Positions 15,591-25,746 are shown, counted from the first letter of the stretch. The stretch: 64,000 nt of DNA from Bacillus atrophaeus (GCF_001584335.1 NZ_LSBB01000023.1:162791-226790), one strand, 5' to 3'. Notes: generated by a model from the letters alone, not told the origin. A program made the numbers and translations.

Positions 15591-18500
15591 TTATGGAGAC
15601 TCGTAAAATATTACTATCTGAACTTCGATTGACTTCCCAGCTACCCCGGAGGTCGTCCCGGTTCCACGTACACCTAAATCATAGGTTTCTGCGCCCCAGT
15701 TTTCTATCCCGACAGTAACCGCATTCGAATATGGACCGACTGCCGTTGCTGTTGCTGCAAAAACTTGTTCCGGGGATACGTTGTATTGATCATCGAAAAA
15801 ATAAAGTCTCGTGTACTTTTGGTATGCTGTTGACCCACCACCTGGCGGAAGACCTATGGACGTTGTGAAACAGAAAGTCATAAGTCCATGCTGTAATCCT
15901 CCGTATTTATTTTGTAAAGCTTTAGACACGCCGCCGCCCATTATTTTATGCGCGACGCTTTTTGCGTTCCCTCCGACAACGTAAGAACTCATCGGCAGGG
16001 TTACGGGACCACCTTGGATTGTAAGGCCCTTCTTTGCTCTTATGCGCGCTCCACCCGTAACATCGACATCAAAGTTAGTAGTCCTGAATCTCGCTATTGT
16101 TGATGAACCTGAAAATATAGCGCTGTTGTGACATGTAGAAAAATACTTCATGTCTTCCACATCTAAACCGTTGTCACTGCTCGCTGTTATTTTCAACGCG
16201 TCCCCTGGAACGCTCGACAATCTGTCGATGCTCATGTCTATGATGGATTCAACGTGTATGGCATTACTCCCGTACAGCTCGATCCTAGGCGTGTCTATAT
16301 CTACGTTGTCAGTTTCCGTCCCTCCTTTTACTGTTATTTTCCCGTCACCGATTTTAACTGTTCGATATATTTCTTCATCATCGCCGATAATATTTCCGCT
16401 TTGCTGTTCCAAAGAACCGGAGGTTAACGTCATTCTGTTATAATCTCCACCCGTCACTCGCTTGTATTGATACAGTTTATCGCCTTCGATATACGCTTCA
16501 AGGTTTCGGACGTTCTCGGAGATTGCTTCAAACCTACCACCGCGGATAAGAGACCCCACAATGTCAATGGCTTGTATCGTTCCTGACGTGATTTTGTCAG
16601 CAGACAAGTCTTTGATTTTCGCTGTGGTGATAGAGCCGTCAATGATGTGAACGTTGTCGATGATCGCCTCTTTAAGATGCGCTTTTGCGATAGCAGCGTT
16701 TTGAATTGCCGCGGTCCCTATAGCCGCCTCAGCCACTAAAGCAGATGTAATAGCCCCGTCAATAAGTTGCGTATCGTAAGGGCTGAGAGCAAATTCTTTT
16801 CTTACATCCCCCTCTCTTATTTGGATTTTTCTTATTGTGAATTCTGCCGCATCTGTAACGTTAACTGTGCTGTCACCCAGCCACAAACTCCCGTTACTAA
16901 TCGTTACGTTAGGTGTAAATACAAGATCATAACGGACGAATTGGTCTGGTGGGTCCGTTAAGTTCGTTAGAGTGTTAGGAATCGCAAATACTTCTTTATT
17001 GCCTTCTCTTATCCGTGTGTAATTGAAACCCGGAGAGTTAGTTCGTTTTAATTCAAAAGACAAGGTGTACTTTTTCCCCTTCGTCAACTTCAAACCATTT
17101 CTTCCGGAAAAGGTAATGCCGTACACTGCATTAGTGTCGCTTCCTTTGACGACTCTGATTTCATTAAAATCTTTTGATGTGTCTAACGTTCTATTAGATG
17201 AGTTCAACCGCCATATTTCATCAAGATTTCTGAGAATAGAACCCGGCAGAATATTTTGCCCCGAAAGCGTCATTGATAACTTATCAGCGGTTATCGTCAA
17301 ATCAGCAAGCCTTTCGGTCGTTACAGCTCCGTACATGATGTCATCTGTCAAAACCCGCTGAGTAGTCGCGGAAAACTGTTTTGTATATTCGCTTGCCGTG
17401 CCCTGTGTGTTGATTGAACGCAGGCGATAATACCAAACTTCATTAACTCCCGTAAAATGCTCGTATCCGCTTGTTTTGCCTCTGAAAATTCGATTCTCTA
17501 TTGATGGAGTAAAGTCGTTCATCTGTGAAGCGTAAACCTCGTAAGCAGCAATATAACTGGATGGGTTGTAATCCCATGTGATCGCTACGTTTTGAAACAT
17601 GGCTTTGACAACAACATTAGACGGGACCGGTGGCTTTTTATCCAGAAAACTGCCATCTGTAACAATAGGGTTACCGCCGCTGTCCCATGTACCACGGTTT
17701 TTATCAATAATAGATTTTATCTGATCCAGCCGAGTATCTTTTTGCAAGGTCGATAAGAATTGCCCGATTTCCACCACGCAAGTATTGTCAGGATCGGTTA
17801 TATCGTATTCCATCGAAATAACCCGCTGTGACGTTTCTATCGGTATAGCAAAGTTCCGATCGATAGCAATCGTGGTGTCTCCCAACTCCACATGTTCATG
17901 CTCATATCCGGGCACGTTTTGAAGCAACTGGACCGACAACTCATAATTAACTTCTGTTTTTGATGCTGTTGTTATCAGATGATCATATGTGGCCTTTAAA
18001 AGCTCTTCCGGCTCTGTTATATCCTCGTTGTTGTATTCGCCTTCTCTGTGGATCAGAACGCCGTCTTTAAGCCGCCCTAACTGTTTTAATAAATCCGGAT
18101 CACCAACCCACTCCTGACCTAGAGGCTTATCAACCGGATCGCCTTTTGATTTTTTCCATTCCACTTCAGAAAAGTCGATAAAACGTGAATAACCGCCCGT
18201 TTCCTCTCCGTCCTCATCGGTAGATGGTATGGATGCCCCGTATCCCCAAAGAGCTGTCACTGGGTAGCTAATGACCGTACGCCGGATGTTTTCGGTATCC
18301 TTATCTATTTCAAAACGCTTTCCGCCGTCTTTACCTCGCCGGGGAACAATTTTTATAATTCGCTTCGTAATTTTATTGCCATCGAACTCTATTGAATCCC
18401 GCAGTTCGCCGCCCCATATGTTTATCACTTCCGCGATGCAATCAAGGGCACTTTTTTTATAGAACGTGGTTGAATTTGTGCCAAGTTCTGCCGTTACCTC

Positions 18501-18893
18501 TGCCACCCATCTTGAACGGGCAAGGACATTGTCTAAAACAAATTGTGCAGTTTTATCCTTTGGTCGAAAGTCTTTAACGAAAGTTTCCGCCAGTTCCATC
18601 ATGGCAGCTTCACAGGTTACAAGTGTATTGACCTCTGCGTCTTCGTCAGTATCATCAATTTCCTTTATGACGAAAAGCCTGAGAACGCCGTCCTTATCCT
18701 TGAATATCACTTGATTCTCTTCATATAGAAAGCGTGCATCCGGATGGGCCGCATCTGCAATAAAAGAAAAAGAAGAGCCTTTATTCAGCTCTTCTTTGTA
18801 TTTTGCATCCCAAAAAGTACAGGTATCTTGTCCGTCGCTGGACAGCACTGTCAGCAATTCTTCATCGGGTGAGAGTATATACATGTCAGCCAT
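15591..18893 (-). CDS. Tail tip/tail-associated protein (Tal) with fibre region
   Basis: 1100 residues. The first ~380 residues match the prophage-endopeptidase-tail/minor structural domain that plugs the tail tip (MYILSPDEELLTVLSSDGQD). An FN3-like domain follows at about 410-500 (PPVPSNVVVKAMFQNVAITW, YYRLRSINTQG). A carbohydrate-binding-like beta domain with NILPGSI and WRLNS comes next. Then there is a helical-repeat region of A-I-x-x-A-x-I steps (LVAEAAIGTAAIQNAAIAKA, TSGTIQAIDIVG) and a C-terminal beta-rich receptor-binding part. Length is close to SPP1 gp21 (about 1110). It lies just after the Dit gene, as in SPP1. It should contact the host receptor. Confidence 0.85.
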   Translation of the reverse strand: MADMYILSPDEELLTVLSSDGQDTCTFWDAKYKEELNKGSSFSFIADAAHPDARFLYEENQVIFKDKDGVLRLFVIKEIDDTDEDAEVNTLVTCEAAMMELAETFVKDFRPKDKTAQFVLDNVLARSRWVAEVTAELGTNSTTFYKKSALDCIAEVINIWGGELRDSIEFDGNKITKRIIKIVPRRGKDGGKRFEIDKDTENIRRTVISYPVTALWGYGASIPSTDEDGEETGGYSRFIDFSEVEWKKSKGDPVDKPLGQEWVGDPDLLKQLGRLKDGVLIHREGEYNNEDITEPEELLKATYDHLITTASKTEVNYELSVQLLQNVPGYEHEHVELGDTTIAIDRNFAIPIETSQRVISMEYDITDPDNTCVVEIGQFLSTLQKDTRLDQIKSIIDKNRGTWDSGGNPIVTDGSFLDKKPPVPSNVVVKAMFQNVAITWDYNPSSYIAAYEVYASQMNDFTPSIENRIFRGKTSGYEHFTGVNEVWYYRLRSINTQGTASEYTKQFSATTQRVLTDDIMYGAVTTERLADLTITADKLSMTLSGQNILPGSILRNLDEIWRLNSSNRTLDTSKDFNEIRVVKGSDTNAVYGITFSGRNGLKLTKGKKYTLSFELKRTNSPGFNYTRIREGNKEVFAIPNTLTNLTDPPDQFVRYDLVFTPNVTISNGSLWLGDSTVNVTDAAEFTIRKIQIREGDVRKEFALSPYDTQLIDGAITSALVAEAAIGTAAIQNAAIAKAHLKEAIIDNVHIIDGSITTAKIKDLSADKITSGTIQAIDIVGSLIRGGRFEAISENVRNLEAYIEGDKLYQYKRVTGGDYNRMTLTSGSLEQQSGNIIGDDEEIYRTVKIGDGKITVKGGTETDNVDIDTPRIELYGSNAIHVESIIDMSIDRLSSVPGDALKITASSDNGLDVEDMKYFSTCHNSAIFSGSSTIARFRTTNFDVDVTGGARIRAKKGLTIQGGPVTLPMSSYVVGGNAKSVAHKIMGGGVSKALQNKYGGLQHGLMTFCFTTSIGLPPGGGSTAYQKYTRLYFFDDQYNVSPEQVFAATATAVGPYSNAVTVGIENWGAETYDLGVRGTGTTSGVAGKSIEVQIVIFYESP

Positions 18894-18905
18894 AAACGGA
18901 CCTCC

Positions 18906-19667
18906 TTACAAATAAGCTTCATCAAATTTGATACTGCTTTTGTGACTAAAATTCATTTTGATTGGTGTTCTTGGTGGTACTTTGAACCAATCAGACTGTA
19001 TCTGTAGGGCTGTCATGATCAAATTATCGTTACAGGTGACTTTCCTTTTCGCTGAATCAATCACGAGAGTGTCGCCAGCAATGAATTTGTACAGAATCTT
19101 GATTTTCTTAGATACAGAGTTATCTGCATTTAAAAGAGACACTTCGTATGAAGTGCCTCCCTCGGTAAAAATACATTCGATTTTCGGTTCAATATCGGCA
19201 TAACCTGGATTCGTGAAAGTATGAATGCCAGAATCAAACTCATATGATGATGCTGCACCATATTTTTTAGGGTCAGGACAAAGGAAAGTGAGTGTGGCAG
19301 GCTGAATGCCTCCCTGTTCTTCGCTTTCTGAAATATTTTCAAAGACAGCGTAATATGTTCTATCGGGCTCATCGTGGAAAATGAGTGGTTTTGGCTCATC
19401 AGTATGCAAAATAAAGGTCAACTCTTCTTGTTTCTTTTTCAATTCCTCTTCACTACCGAAAGCAAAAAGCACCTCTATGGTTATAACTCTCACGGGTATT
19501 CTGGTACCACGGAGGAAACCGCCGGGACGGTTTCCTATAGTAGCTGTATTCACTTCTCTTCCCATTACTCCCCGGCCGCCAGTTGATTTCACATAAAAGA
19601 AGGGTGAAATGTCAACTCCGTTGAATGTAATTTTCCATTGGTTAGGCAAAAGCTCCTGATAGTTCAA
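18906..19667 (-). CDS. Distal tail protein (Dit)
   Basis: 253 residues, the length I recall for SPP1 Dit (gp19.1). The N-terminal half (WKITFNGVDISPFFYVKST; VITIEVLFAFGSEEELKKKQ) fits the Dit N-terminal ring domain that joins the tail tube to the tip. The C-terminal half has a galectin-like beta character (YEFDSGIHTFTNPGYADIEP). Its start overlaps the tape measure stop by 4 bases. Confidence 0.85.
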   Translation of the reverse strand: MNYQELLPNQWKITFNGVDISPFFYVKSTGGRGVMGREVNTATIGNRPGGFLRGTRIPVRVITIEVLFAFGSEEELKKKQEELTFILHTDEPKPLIFHDEPDRTYYAVFENISESEEQGGIQPATLTFLCPDPKKYGAASSYEFDSGIHTFTNPGYADIEPKIECIFTEGGTSYEVSLLNADNSVSKKIKILYKFIAGDTLVIDSAKRKVTCNDNLIMTALQIQSDWFKVPPRTPIKMNFSHKSSIKFDEAYL

Positions 19668-22600
19668 TTGAATCTCACCCTCCTTTTGTTTGACCTTTTC
19701 TGTGCATCGGTCACTGGTTTTTCTACACCCTGGCCGACTTTCTTACTGTCCATCTCAATGACAATCATTCTGTCAGGCAATTCAAAGTTTTTTACGTCAG
19801 CGCTCAATTCCTTTCTGACAGTGCCAAGATCACCGCTTGAAATGGATGTGTCGTATGCAAAATTCATATCCTCTTGCTGGATGTTCATTGCATCACTTAC
19901 AGCGTTCATTGCTTTCTGGACCGTACCGATGCCGTTTTGAATTCCTACAGCGATACCAGCAGGAACCATGATACCCACTTGATCCCGCATCAATCTTGAT
20001 GGGGAATGAATTTTAAGCTTCTTTTTAATGGTTTTTTCAATCGTCGATGCAATTGAATTTGCCTCTTTCGCAAGCTCTCCTGACATGTTTCTCATTCCAG
20101 AAATGATTCCGGCCATCGTGTTTGAACCAATGGCTTTCCCGCTTTTCTTCAGAGATCCAAGCTGCTTCACATTGACCGTAAGCTCTCCAATTTTCCGGAG
20201 ATAATCATTTTTCAAGAGATTCAATTCTTTATTTGCAGCCGAACGCAATTCATTTATTTTCTTGGTTGTTTCATTCTTAAGACCAGATAATTCTTGCGAT
20301 GCCTGCGCGCTTGCAAGTTGATGTTTTTCTTGCCACAGCTTGACATAATTATCTAACTCAGGCGCAGACATCCGAGAAATTGCGTTAATCTGATCAGCAG
20401 AACCAACACCCATCTCTTTCAATTCATCAGTAAATGCCTTTGGCGCCCTGCTTGCAATACTTGCGATATCAGAGTTAAATGATTTGATTTTTTCCAGTTG
20501 CTTTTTCAGGTTCGCTGTAAGCTTTGAACCGCTTACCTTCTCACTTGAAACATTGTCAAATAGACCGATTGCGTTGTATATCGCATCTGTTCGGTCTTGT
20601 AATTCTTTCTTATAGGCATCGTTGGCCGCCTTGATATCAGACGTCAACTTGTCATTAACACTCTTGAATTTGGATAAATACGTGTTGTTTGCGGACAAAA
20701 TGCCTTTGTTGAGCTTGTCGGCTGCCTTCTTCTCGGCTTCTTTCTGCTTCTTCACCTTATCAGCCATTGTTTTTTGCGTCTGGAATATTTCACGCTGGAC
20801 TTTCAATTGCTGATCCGATGTCAATTTGTTCTTTTTGTTGATTTTTTGAAGCGTTTTGACGTACGTATTCCCACTGATTTTACCTGTATCGTACTTGGTT
20901 TCCGCACGTTTGATCTGATCAGACACTTTTTTGGTGTATGCAAGCTTGGCTTTTGCTTCCTTGCGTTGCTGCTCTTTCAAAAGTTTCTTTTGTTTATCAG
21001 AGGCACTTTTCGATGCTTGATATATTTCTCGTTGGATTTTCCGATTCTGATCACTTGTTAATTTGTTCTGTTTTTGGATCTTCTGCAAAGTCTTGATGTA
21101 AGTATCGGCACCCATTTTCTTGGTGTCATATTTCACTTCAGCATTCTTAATTTTATTGTTTACTTTTACTTCGGCCGCTTTTTGTGCTGCTTTTGCTGCC
21201 CTGGCCGCCGCCGCTTTAACTTTTGCCTGAGATTTATCAATACCCGCAGCCATACCAGTTCCGACATGATAACCAACCTGATCACGCATAACTCTGGAAG
21301 GAGAATGGATTCCAAGCATTTTTTTCATACCATTCGGTACTGCATTAGCCATAGATTTTACCTTGCTAGCTAATGCACCCGCCATGCTACCTATACCATT
21401 AATCAAGCCTTGTATAATGTTCCGGCCAATGGAAACCAGGTTTATTCCTTTGAAAAAGCTCATAACGCTATTCCAAATGCTCTTTATTTTGGTCTTAACG
21501 TTGTTCATGATGTTTGTGATAGCATTTTTCATAGCATTAAAGATTGTTTTAGCTGTTGAATTTAACGCTTTCCAGATGGAAGTTACTGCTGTTTTAATCC
21601 CATTCCACACGGTAGAGAAAATTCTCTTTAATCCATTAAGAAAATTAGTGAAGAATGTTTTTAATCCATTCCAAGTGGCTTTTCCTGATGTAACGATAGC
21701 CTTCCAAATGGTTGTCACAGCTGTCTTTATTCCATTCCAGATAGTTGAAAAGATTTTTTTCAATCCGTTAAGGAAATTGTTAAAGAACGTTTTCAGTCCG
21801 TTCCATATAGTTTTTCCGGCAGAAACGATGCCTTTCCATACGGCCGTGACAGATGTCTTAATACCGTTCCAAACAGTCGTAAATATCTTTTTTAGACCAT
21901 TAAGGAAGTTGTTGAAAAATGTCTTTAACCCATTCCAAATGGACTTTCCTGCTGAGACAATTCCTTTCCAAACAGAAGTGGTCGCTGACTTTATAACATT
22001 CCATACTGTGGTAAAGACTTTCTTTACTCCATTCCACAAAGTTGTGAAGAACGTTTTTAAACCATTCCAGACTGTTTTACCTGTCTTGACGATTCCGTTC
22101 CATACTGTTGAAGCAAAGGTCTTTATCGCGTTCCATACTGTTGTGAAAATAGTTTTATAGAGATTGAACTCCCATTTGAAAAAGGCCAGCAAGCCGCCCC
22201 AAATGGTTTTAGCTCCTGATACAATCCCGTTCCAAACGGTAGAGAAGAAATTCGTTATTGCATTCCATGTCGTCGTGGCCGCCGTTTTGATGCCTTCCCA
22301 TACTGATTTAAGCCACTGTGAAATAACGCCCCACACTTTAAGCGTATATTCCTTCACCTTGTCCCAGTTTGCTATGATCAAGACAACTAATGCGACAACA
22401 GCCGCCGTTATCCATCCGACAGGTCCCATCGCAATAACCCAAGCCGCTGCCATTCTCGCCGCCTGTGCAAGTGATTGAGCCGCTAGAATCACAAGCCGTT
22501 TACCGAATAGGATCATTTGTTTAATGCCGGCCGCCAAGAATGAAATAAAGCTGCTGATTTTCGCCGCAGTCCATGCCGCTGCCATTCGTGTGGCTTGAGC

Positions 22601-24544
22601 TACAGATTGAGCCGCCATGACGGCCATTTGCTTAATCCATAGCAACATTTGCTTTATTCCATTTTTAAGAGCTGTCACGAAAGCGCTTATTTTCATTGCA
22701 GTCCATGAAGCTGCCATTTTCACGGCGTTAGCTGTAGATGATGCGGCTGTCACAGCCATTTGTTTAGTAAATTGTGCAGCTGCAACGATCCCGGATTTCA
22801 TCGAAGCAATCATACCCACTAACCTCACGCCAGCCGCTGTATCACGGAATGTTCTGATATATCTTGCTGCTGTCAGAAAGTCTTTAAAACCGTTTGTTAC
22901 GGCGCTAACAGCAACCATGGCTGGAACGATGGCTCTTAAAGCTCCAATTAACGAAATGGCAACTGCTATGAAATGACCGATTGCGGGGTTTGCCTCCATA
23001 GTTGCATTCGTTAGTTTAAGAAAGCTGTTTACAGTTTGTAAGATTGATTGTCCTAGTGGCGCCATACCCACAAGCAAATTGATAATTGTCTTGGCTATCT
23101 GGCCTATTGTGCTCCAAACAGTAGGACCATTTGTTTTGATATAGTCGATAAATGATTGGAATTCCTTTGTTTTGGTGACGCTGCCGGCCCACTCATTGAA
23201 ACGTTTTGTCATATCGACAAGGGATGTCATCATGTCTTGGGACATCGGAGCAAACCCAGTGAATAGCTTTGTCAATCCACCTGACAGATTCCTGATGATC
23301 TGCAACAATTTAGGTCCGTTTGTTTTCGTATATTCTATAAATGATTGAAATTTCTCAGATGAACCCAAATTGGCTGACCATTTCACCCATGAGGCTGTTG
23401 CTTTTTCCATTCCGGCTGCCATGTTGTTTCCAAGAGGACCAAAGGCGACAAATAAATTCATGACTGTTCGTAGGACGTTTCCGGCGATCTTTCCGAATGT
23501 TACGAATGCTTGGCCCGCATTTTTGTTCATGTAACCGATAAACCGTTTCATATCGGCATCTTTGAAGGCTGCATTCATGCTTTTTGCTAATTGAACGCCG
23601 CCATTGGCCACGTTCTTGAACATAGGCCGTAAACTATTCAGTACGCCTTTAAAAGTTGTAAGCGAACTCGTGAATGTTTTCAGAATTGGCTTTTGCACCG
23701 TTTTCGCGATGTCCTGCCAATTACTTTTGAAGTCTTCCAGTGTGTCCAGCGCTTTTTTCTCTTCTTTTCCGAGAGACTTTTGCAGATTATTGATCTGTTC
23801 CATGATTTTAGCGCGTTCTTTTGCGCTCGTTGCATTATCCAGCTTTTCCTGAAGCTTGGCCAGGTCTTCAGAGGCTTTAAATACATCGCCTATAGAAGTC
23901 ATGGCAAGCGCTCCAAAAGCCATAGCACCTGTGCCAGCCGTCGCAAAAGCACTACCGAGGCCCATAACGCCGCCGGCTGCCACTCCGAGCATCGGTCCCA
24001 AGGCACCAATAGCCCCAGTAATGCTGGCAAGCACTGGCGAAGCTGCTGGCAATAAGGCTGTGAAAGCTCCTGCAAGCGAATGACCGATGACAGTTGAAAC
24101 TGAGTTAGTGATCTTAGCAAGGCGATTCATAGAGTTTTCAAAGCGATCAATTCGGGCCTCAATATGAATCCATACTCGGTTAGGTAAGGAACTAGTTTCT
24201 GCTCGTGCAACGGCAACTGATCTTGTTAAATCTGATGTATCACCATTTATATTGGTCGTAACTCGGTTTCGCAACGAGGCTAATGCTGTCCTTGCTGTTG
24301 AAACAGCTCGCGTCAAGGGGTCTGAGTCTGCATCTAAATCAACACGGGTTCTTTCGTGCCGGTGAATAAATCTATCAATCTGCTGTTCCGCCTGCCTCAC
24401 CCTTGATTGAAAACTAGCAATTTCGGCATCAACTTCAACAGTATGGTGATCGGTCATCCGACGCATCATGTCATTGACCCGATCCATATTTCTATTAAAT
24501 CTGTTTGTTTGAGCTTCAACGATAGCTGTCAATCTTTCGATCAT
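19664..24544 (-). CDS. Tail tape measure protein
   Basis: 1626 residues from the ATG at 24544 (ribosome binding site AAAGGGGTGAAG). It begins with a coiled coil (MIERLTAIVEAQTNRFNRNM) and has hydrophobic helices around residues 180-230 and 620-760. A Trp-rich repeat region of about 270 residues (units such as VWNGIKTAVTSIWKAL and WNGLKTFFNNFLNGLKKIF) follows. Two copies of a KIHSPSR-(V/L)-MRDQVG element lie around 1115 and 1560, then coiled coils. It sets tail length and is delivered with the DNA. At about 1.5 angstrom per residue the tail would be roughly 240 nm. No peptidase or lysozyme domain was noticed. Confidence 0.92.
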   Translation of the reverse strand: MIERLTAIVEAQTNRFNRNMDRVNDMMRRMTDHHTVEVDAEIASFQSRVRQAEQQIDRFIHRHERTRVDLDADSDPLTRAVSTARTALASLRNRVTTNINGDTSDLTRSVAVARAETSSLPNRVWIHIEARIDRFENSMNRLAKITNSVSTVIGHSLAGAFTALLPAASPVLASITGAIGALGPMLGVAAGGVMGLGSAFATAGTGAMAFGALAMTSIGDVFKASEDLAKLQEKLDNATSAKERAKIMEQINNLQKSLGKEEKKALDTLEDFKSNWQDIAKTVQKPILKTFTSSLTTFKGVLNSLRPMFKNVANGGVQLAKSMNAAFKDADMKRFIGYMNKNAGQAFVTFGKIAGNVLRTVMNLFVAFGPLGNNMAAGMEKATASWVKWSANLGSSEKFQSFIEYTKTNGPKLLQIIRNLSGGLTKLFTGFAPMSQDMMTSLVDMTKRFNEWAGSVTKTKEFQSFIDYIKTNGPTVWSTIGQIAKTIINLLVGMAPLGQSILQTVNSFLKLTNATMEANPAIGHFIAVAISLIGALRAIVPAMVAVSAVTNGFKDFLTAARYIRTFRDTAAGVRLVGMIASMKSGIVAAAQFTKQMAVTAASSTANAVKMAASWTAMKISAFVTALKNGIKQMLLWIKQMAVMAAQSVAQATRMAAAWTAAKISSFISFLAAGIKQMILFGKRLVILAAQSLAQAARMAAAWVIAMGPVGWITAAVVALVVLIIANWDKVKEYTLKVWGVISQWLKSVWEGIKTAATTTWNAITNFFSTVWNGIVSGAKTIWGGLLAFFKWEFNLYKTIFTTVWNAIKTFASTVWNGIVKTGKTVWNGLKTFFTTLWNGVKKVFTTVWNVIKSATTSVWKGIVSAGKSIWNGLKTFFNNFLNGLKKIFTTVWNGIKTSVTAVWKGIVSAGKTIWNGLKTFFNNFLNGLKKIFSTIWNGIKTAVTTIWKAIVTSGKATWNGLKTFFTNFLNGLKRIFSTVWNGIKTAVTSIWKALNSTAKTIFNAMKNAITNIMNNVKTKIKSIWNSVMSFFKGINLVSIGRNIIQGLINGIGSMAGALASKVKSMANAVPNGMKKMLGIHSPSRVMRDQVGYHVGTGMAAGIDKSQAKVKAAAARAAKAAQKAAEVKVNNKIKNAEVKYDTKKMGADTYIKTLQKIQKQNKLTSDQNRKIQREIYQASKSASDKQKKLLKEQQRKEAKAKLAYTKKVSDQIKRAETKYDTGKISGNTYVKTLQKINKKNKLTSDQQLKVQREIFQTQKTMADKVKKQKEAEKKAADKLNKGILSANNTYLSKFKSVNDKLTSDIKAANDAYKKELQDRTDAIYNAIGLFDNVSSEKVSGSKLTANLKKQLEKIKSFNSDIASIASRAPKAFTDELKEMGVGSADQINAISRMSAPELDNYVKLWQEKHQLASAQASQELSGLKNETTKKINELRSAANKELNLLKNDYLRKIGELTVNVKQLGSLKKSGKAIGSNTMAGIISGMRNMSGELAKEANSIASTIEKTIKKKLKIHSPSRLMRDQVGIMVPAGIAVGIQNGIGTVQKAMNAVSDAMNIQQEDMNFAYDTSISSGDLGTVRKELSADVKNFELPDRMIVIEMDSKKVGQGVEKPVTDAQKRSNKRRVRFN

Positions 24545-24548
24545 ATCT

Positions 24549-25420
24549 TCACCCCTTTTCCTTGGTTTCTTGCTTACTGAAACGAGCACGTATAGCGTCA
24601 TTAAACCGTTGAACGCCTTTCGCACGTTTGCCGAGCTCATTGACATCTGACTGGCGCCACTTATCGTTATCACCAGTGATATTACGTTCTAACTGGCGTC
24701 TTGCTTTCCGTGCATCAAACATTTTTGTTTCTTTCGGGCGCTTCTCATTCATAGCGTAACGGTGAAACATTGCGTTTTTAGCCATACGCTCCAATTCGTC
24801 GATCTCCCGAAGTTTGGCACCTTTGAGTAAAAGTTTGTACTCATTAGGAGTCCATGACATGATCAAATCCACATCGCAAACTCCAAGCCAATGAGCAGAA
24901 TTTGTAATTACTTGGTCATAGTCAATTCCTTTTTCTCGTTGTACGCATCTTTCATCATCTTCAACATTTCCTTGTTGCTCTCGTCCTCTTCCAATCGCTT
25001 GGCTTCCATCTCCGGCGTCTCGTTCGGACTGGCTTTCTTCGGCTCCCCAATTTTCTCGAGCATCTTCCAGTGCTGACGGACCTTTCCTTTGAAAAAACCA
25101 GCAGAATCCAATGTGTTAAATGCTTCTTTCACCAAATTATCAACCGCTGTCCCAGTCTCATCGTCATTAATAATTTGAGCGATAGCATCCTCAATTTGTT
25201 CTACAGACGGTCTCCCTTTCTTCAAATAAGCAAGCGCACAATCCCAGAACGCTGATAGGTAAACGGCGTCATCGTTTAATAAGCTGATGTAAATTGATAA
25301 CGTACCTCCTGATTTATCGCCGTTTTTATCTTCTTTCGCATATTTTTCGTTTGCTGTTCTGTCGAATGCAAAATCACAACGTGCAGTATAATCTTTTCCG
25401 TCAATAGTTAAGTAAGCCAT
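24549..25420 (-). CDS. Tail assembly chaperone fusion gpGT, made by -1 frameshift
   Basis: The upstream frame (gpG) and the frame ending at 24549 overlap. A -1 slip at G-AAA-AAG (24935-24929) joins them into a 290-residue protein (164 + 126) reading NEKKGIDYDQVITNSAHWLG across the junction. The downstream frame has no good independent ribosome binding site, and it is open upstream through the gpG stop, as expected for a recoding product. Lambda gpG/gpGT and most siphophages use the same strategy. The T part contacts the tail tube while the G part coats the tape measure. The slip site is inferred from sequence only. Confidence 0.75.
24908..25420 (-). CDS. Tail assembly chaperone gpG (unshifted product)
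   Basis: 170 residues, starting MAYLTIDGKDYTARCDFAFD and ending in a highly charged helix. Size, position between the major tail protein and the tape measure, and the frameshift arrangement match the gpG-type chaperone. The start codon is an ATG preceded by a T-rich but usable leader. Confidence 0.78.
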   Translation of the reverse strand: MAYLTIDGKDYTARCDFAFDRTANEKYAKEDKNGDKSGGTLSIYISLLNDDAVYLSAFWDCALAYLKKGRPSVEQIEDAIAQIINDDETGTAVDNLVKEAFNTLDSAGFFKGKVRQHWKMLEKIGEPKKASPNETPEMEAKRLEEDESNKEMLKMMKDAYNEKKELTMTK

Positions 25421-25454
25421 TTATAAAAACCCCCGAATAATTTTTTGTATGTTA

Positions 25455-25478
25455 AAAAGAGCCCTAGCATCAGCTGGG
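25455..25478 (-). terminator. Hairpin between tail-tube and chaperone genes
   Basis: GCCC-AGC/GCT-A-GGGC stem with TGAT loop, followed by CTTTTT on the minus strand. It lies just after the last FN3 frame stop (25482) and could attenuate, giving more tail-tube mRNA than downstream message. Confidence 0.6.
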
Positions 25479-25481
25479 CCC

Positions 25482-25742
25482 CTATGTTTCTTTGCTTGTC
25501 CGAATCGTATAGTTCGCCGACCTCTCCGACTCCCCTACAGCATTCACCGCCGACACATTGAAAATATAAGAAGTGTCCGGGGAAAGATTAGGATTTGACG
25601 TGTACGAATTCGTTGTGACAGTCGCTACCTTGGCATAAAACCGATAAATATTGTACGATGTCGCCCCTTTCACCGCGTCCCACTTAAAACCCACTTGGTT
25701 AGACGTGACGCTTGTCGTGGTTATATTACGGGGTGTATTAGG
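25482..25742 (-). CDS. Second FN3 domain, reached by a second +1 frameshift
   Basis: Entering at CCC TAA (25743-25738) with a +1 shift gives PNTPRNITTTSVTSNQVGFK followed by WDAVKGATSYNIYR and FNVSAVNAVGESER, a complete FN3/Ig-like domain of 85 residues ending at a TAG. No start codon with a ribosome binding site lies at its beginning. It aligns throughout with the first FN3 domain, so the pair arose by tandem duplication that also copied the shift site. Read from the tail-tube start with two shifts, the product would be 344 residues. Confidence 0.65.
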   Translation of the reverse strand, partial: PNTPRNITTTSVTSNQVGFKWDAVKGATSYNIYRFYAKVATVTTNSYTSNPNLSPDTSYIFNVSAVNAVGESERSANYTIRTSKET

Positions 25743-25746
25743 GCGT
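25738..25746 (-). promoter_or_regulatory. Second predicted +1 frameshift site (ACG CCC TAA)
   Basis: A nonamer identical to the first site, exactly 256 bases downstream, with the codon CCC directly before the stop. After a +1 slip CCC becomes CCU and AAU is read next. Confidence 0.65.

Noticed and set aside
21363..22160. Long rightward reading frame of 265 codons
   Set aside because: It is the mirror of the repeat region of the tape measure gene. Its repetitive, hydrophobic translation has no ribosome binding site or promoter and follows the repeat period.
24549..24872. Independent 107-residue gene after gpG
   Set aside because: No good ribosome binding site at its first ATG, and the frame is open upstream through the gpG stop, so it is better explained as the shifted part of gpGT.
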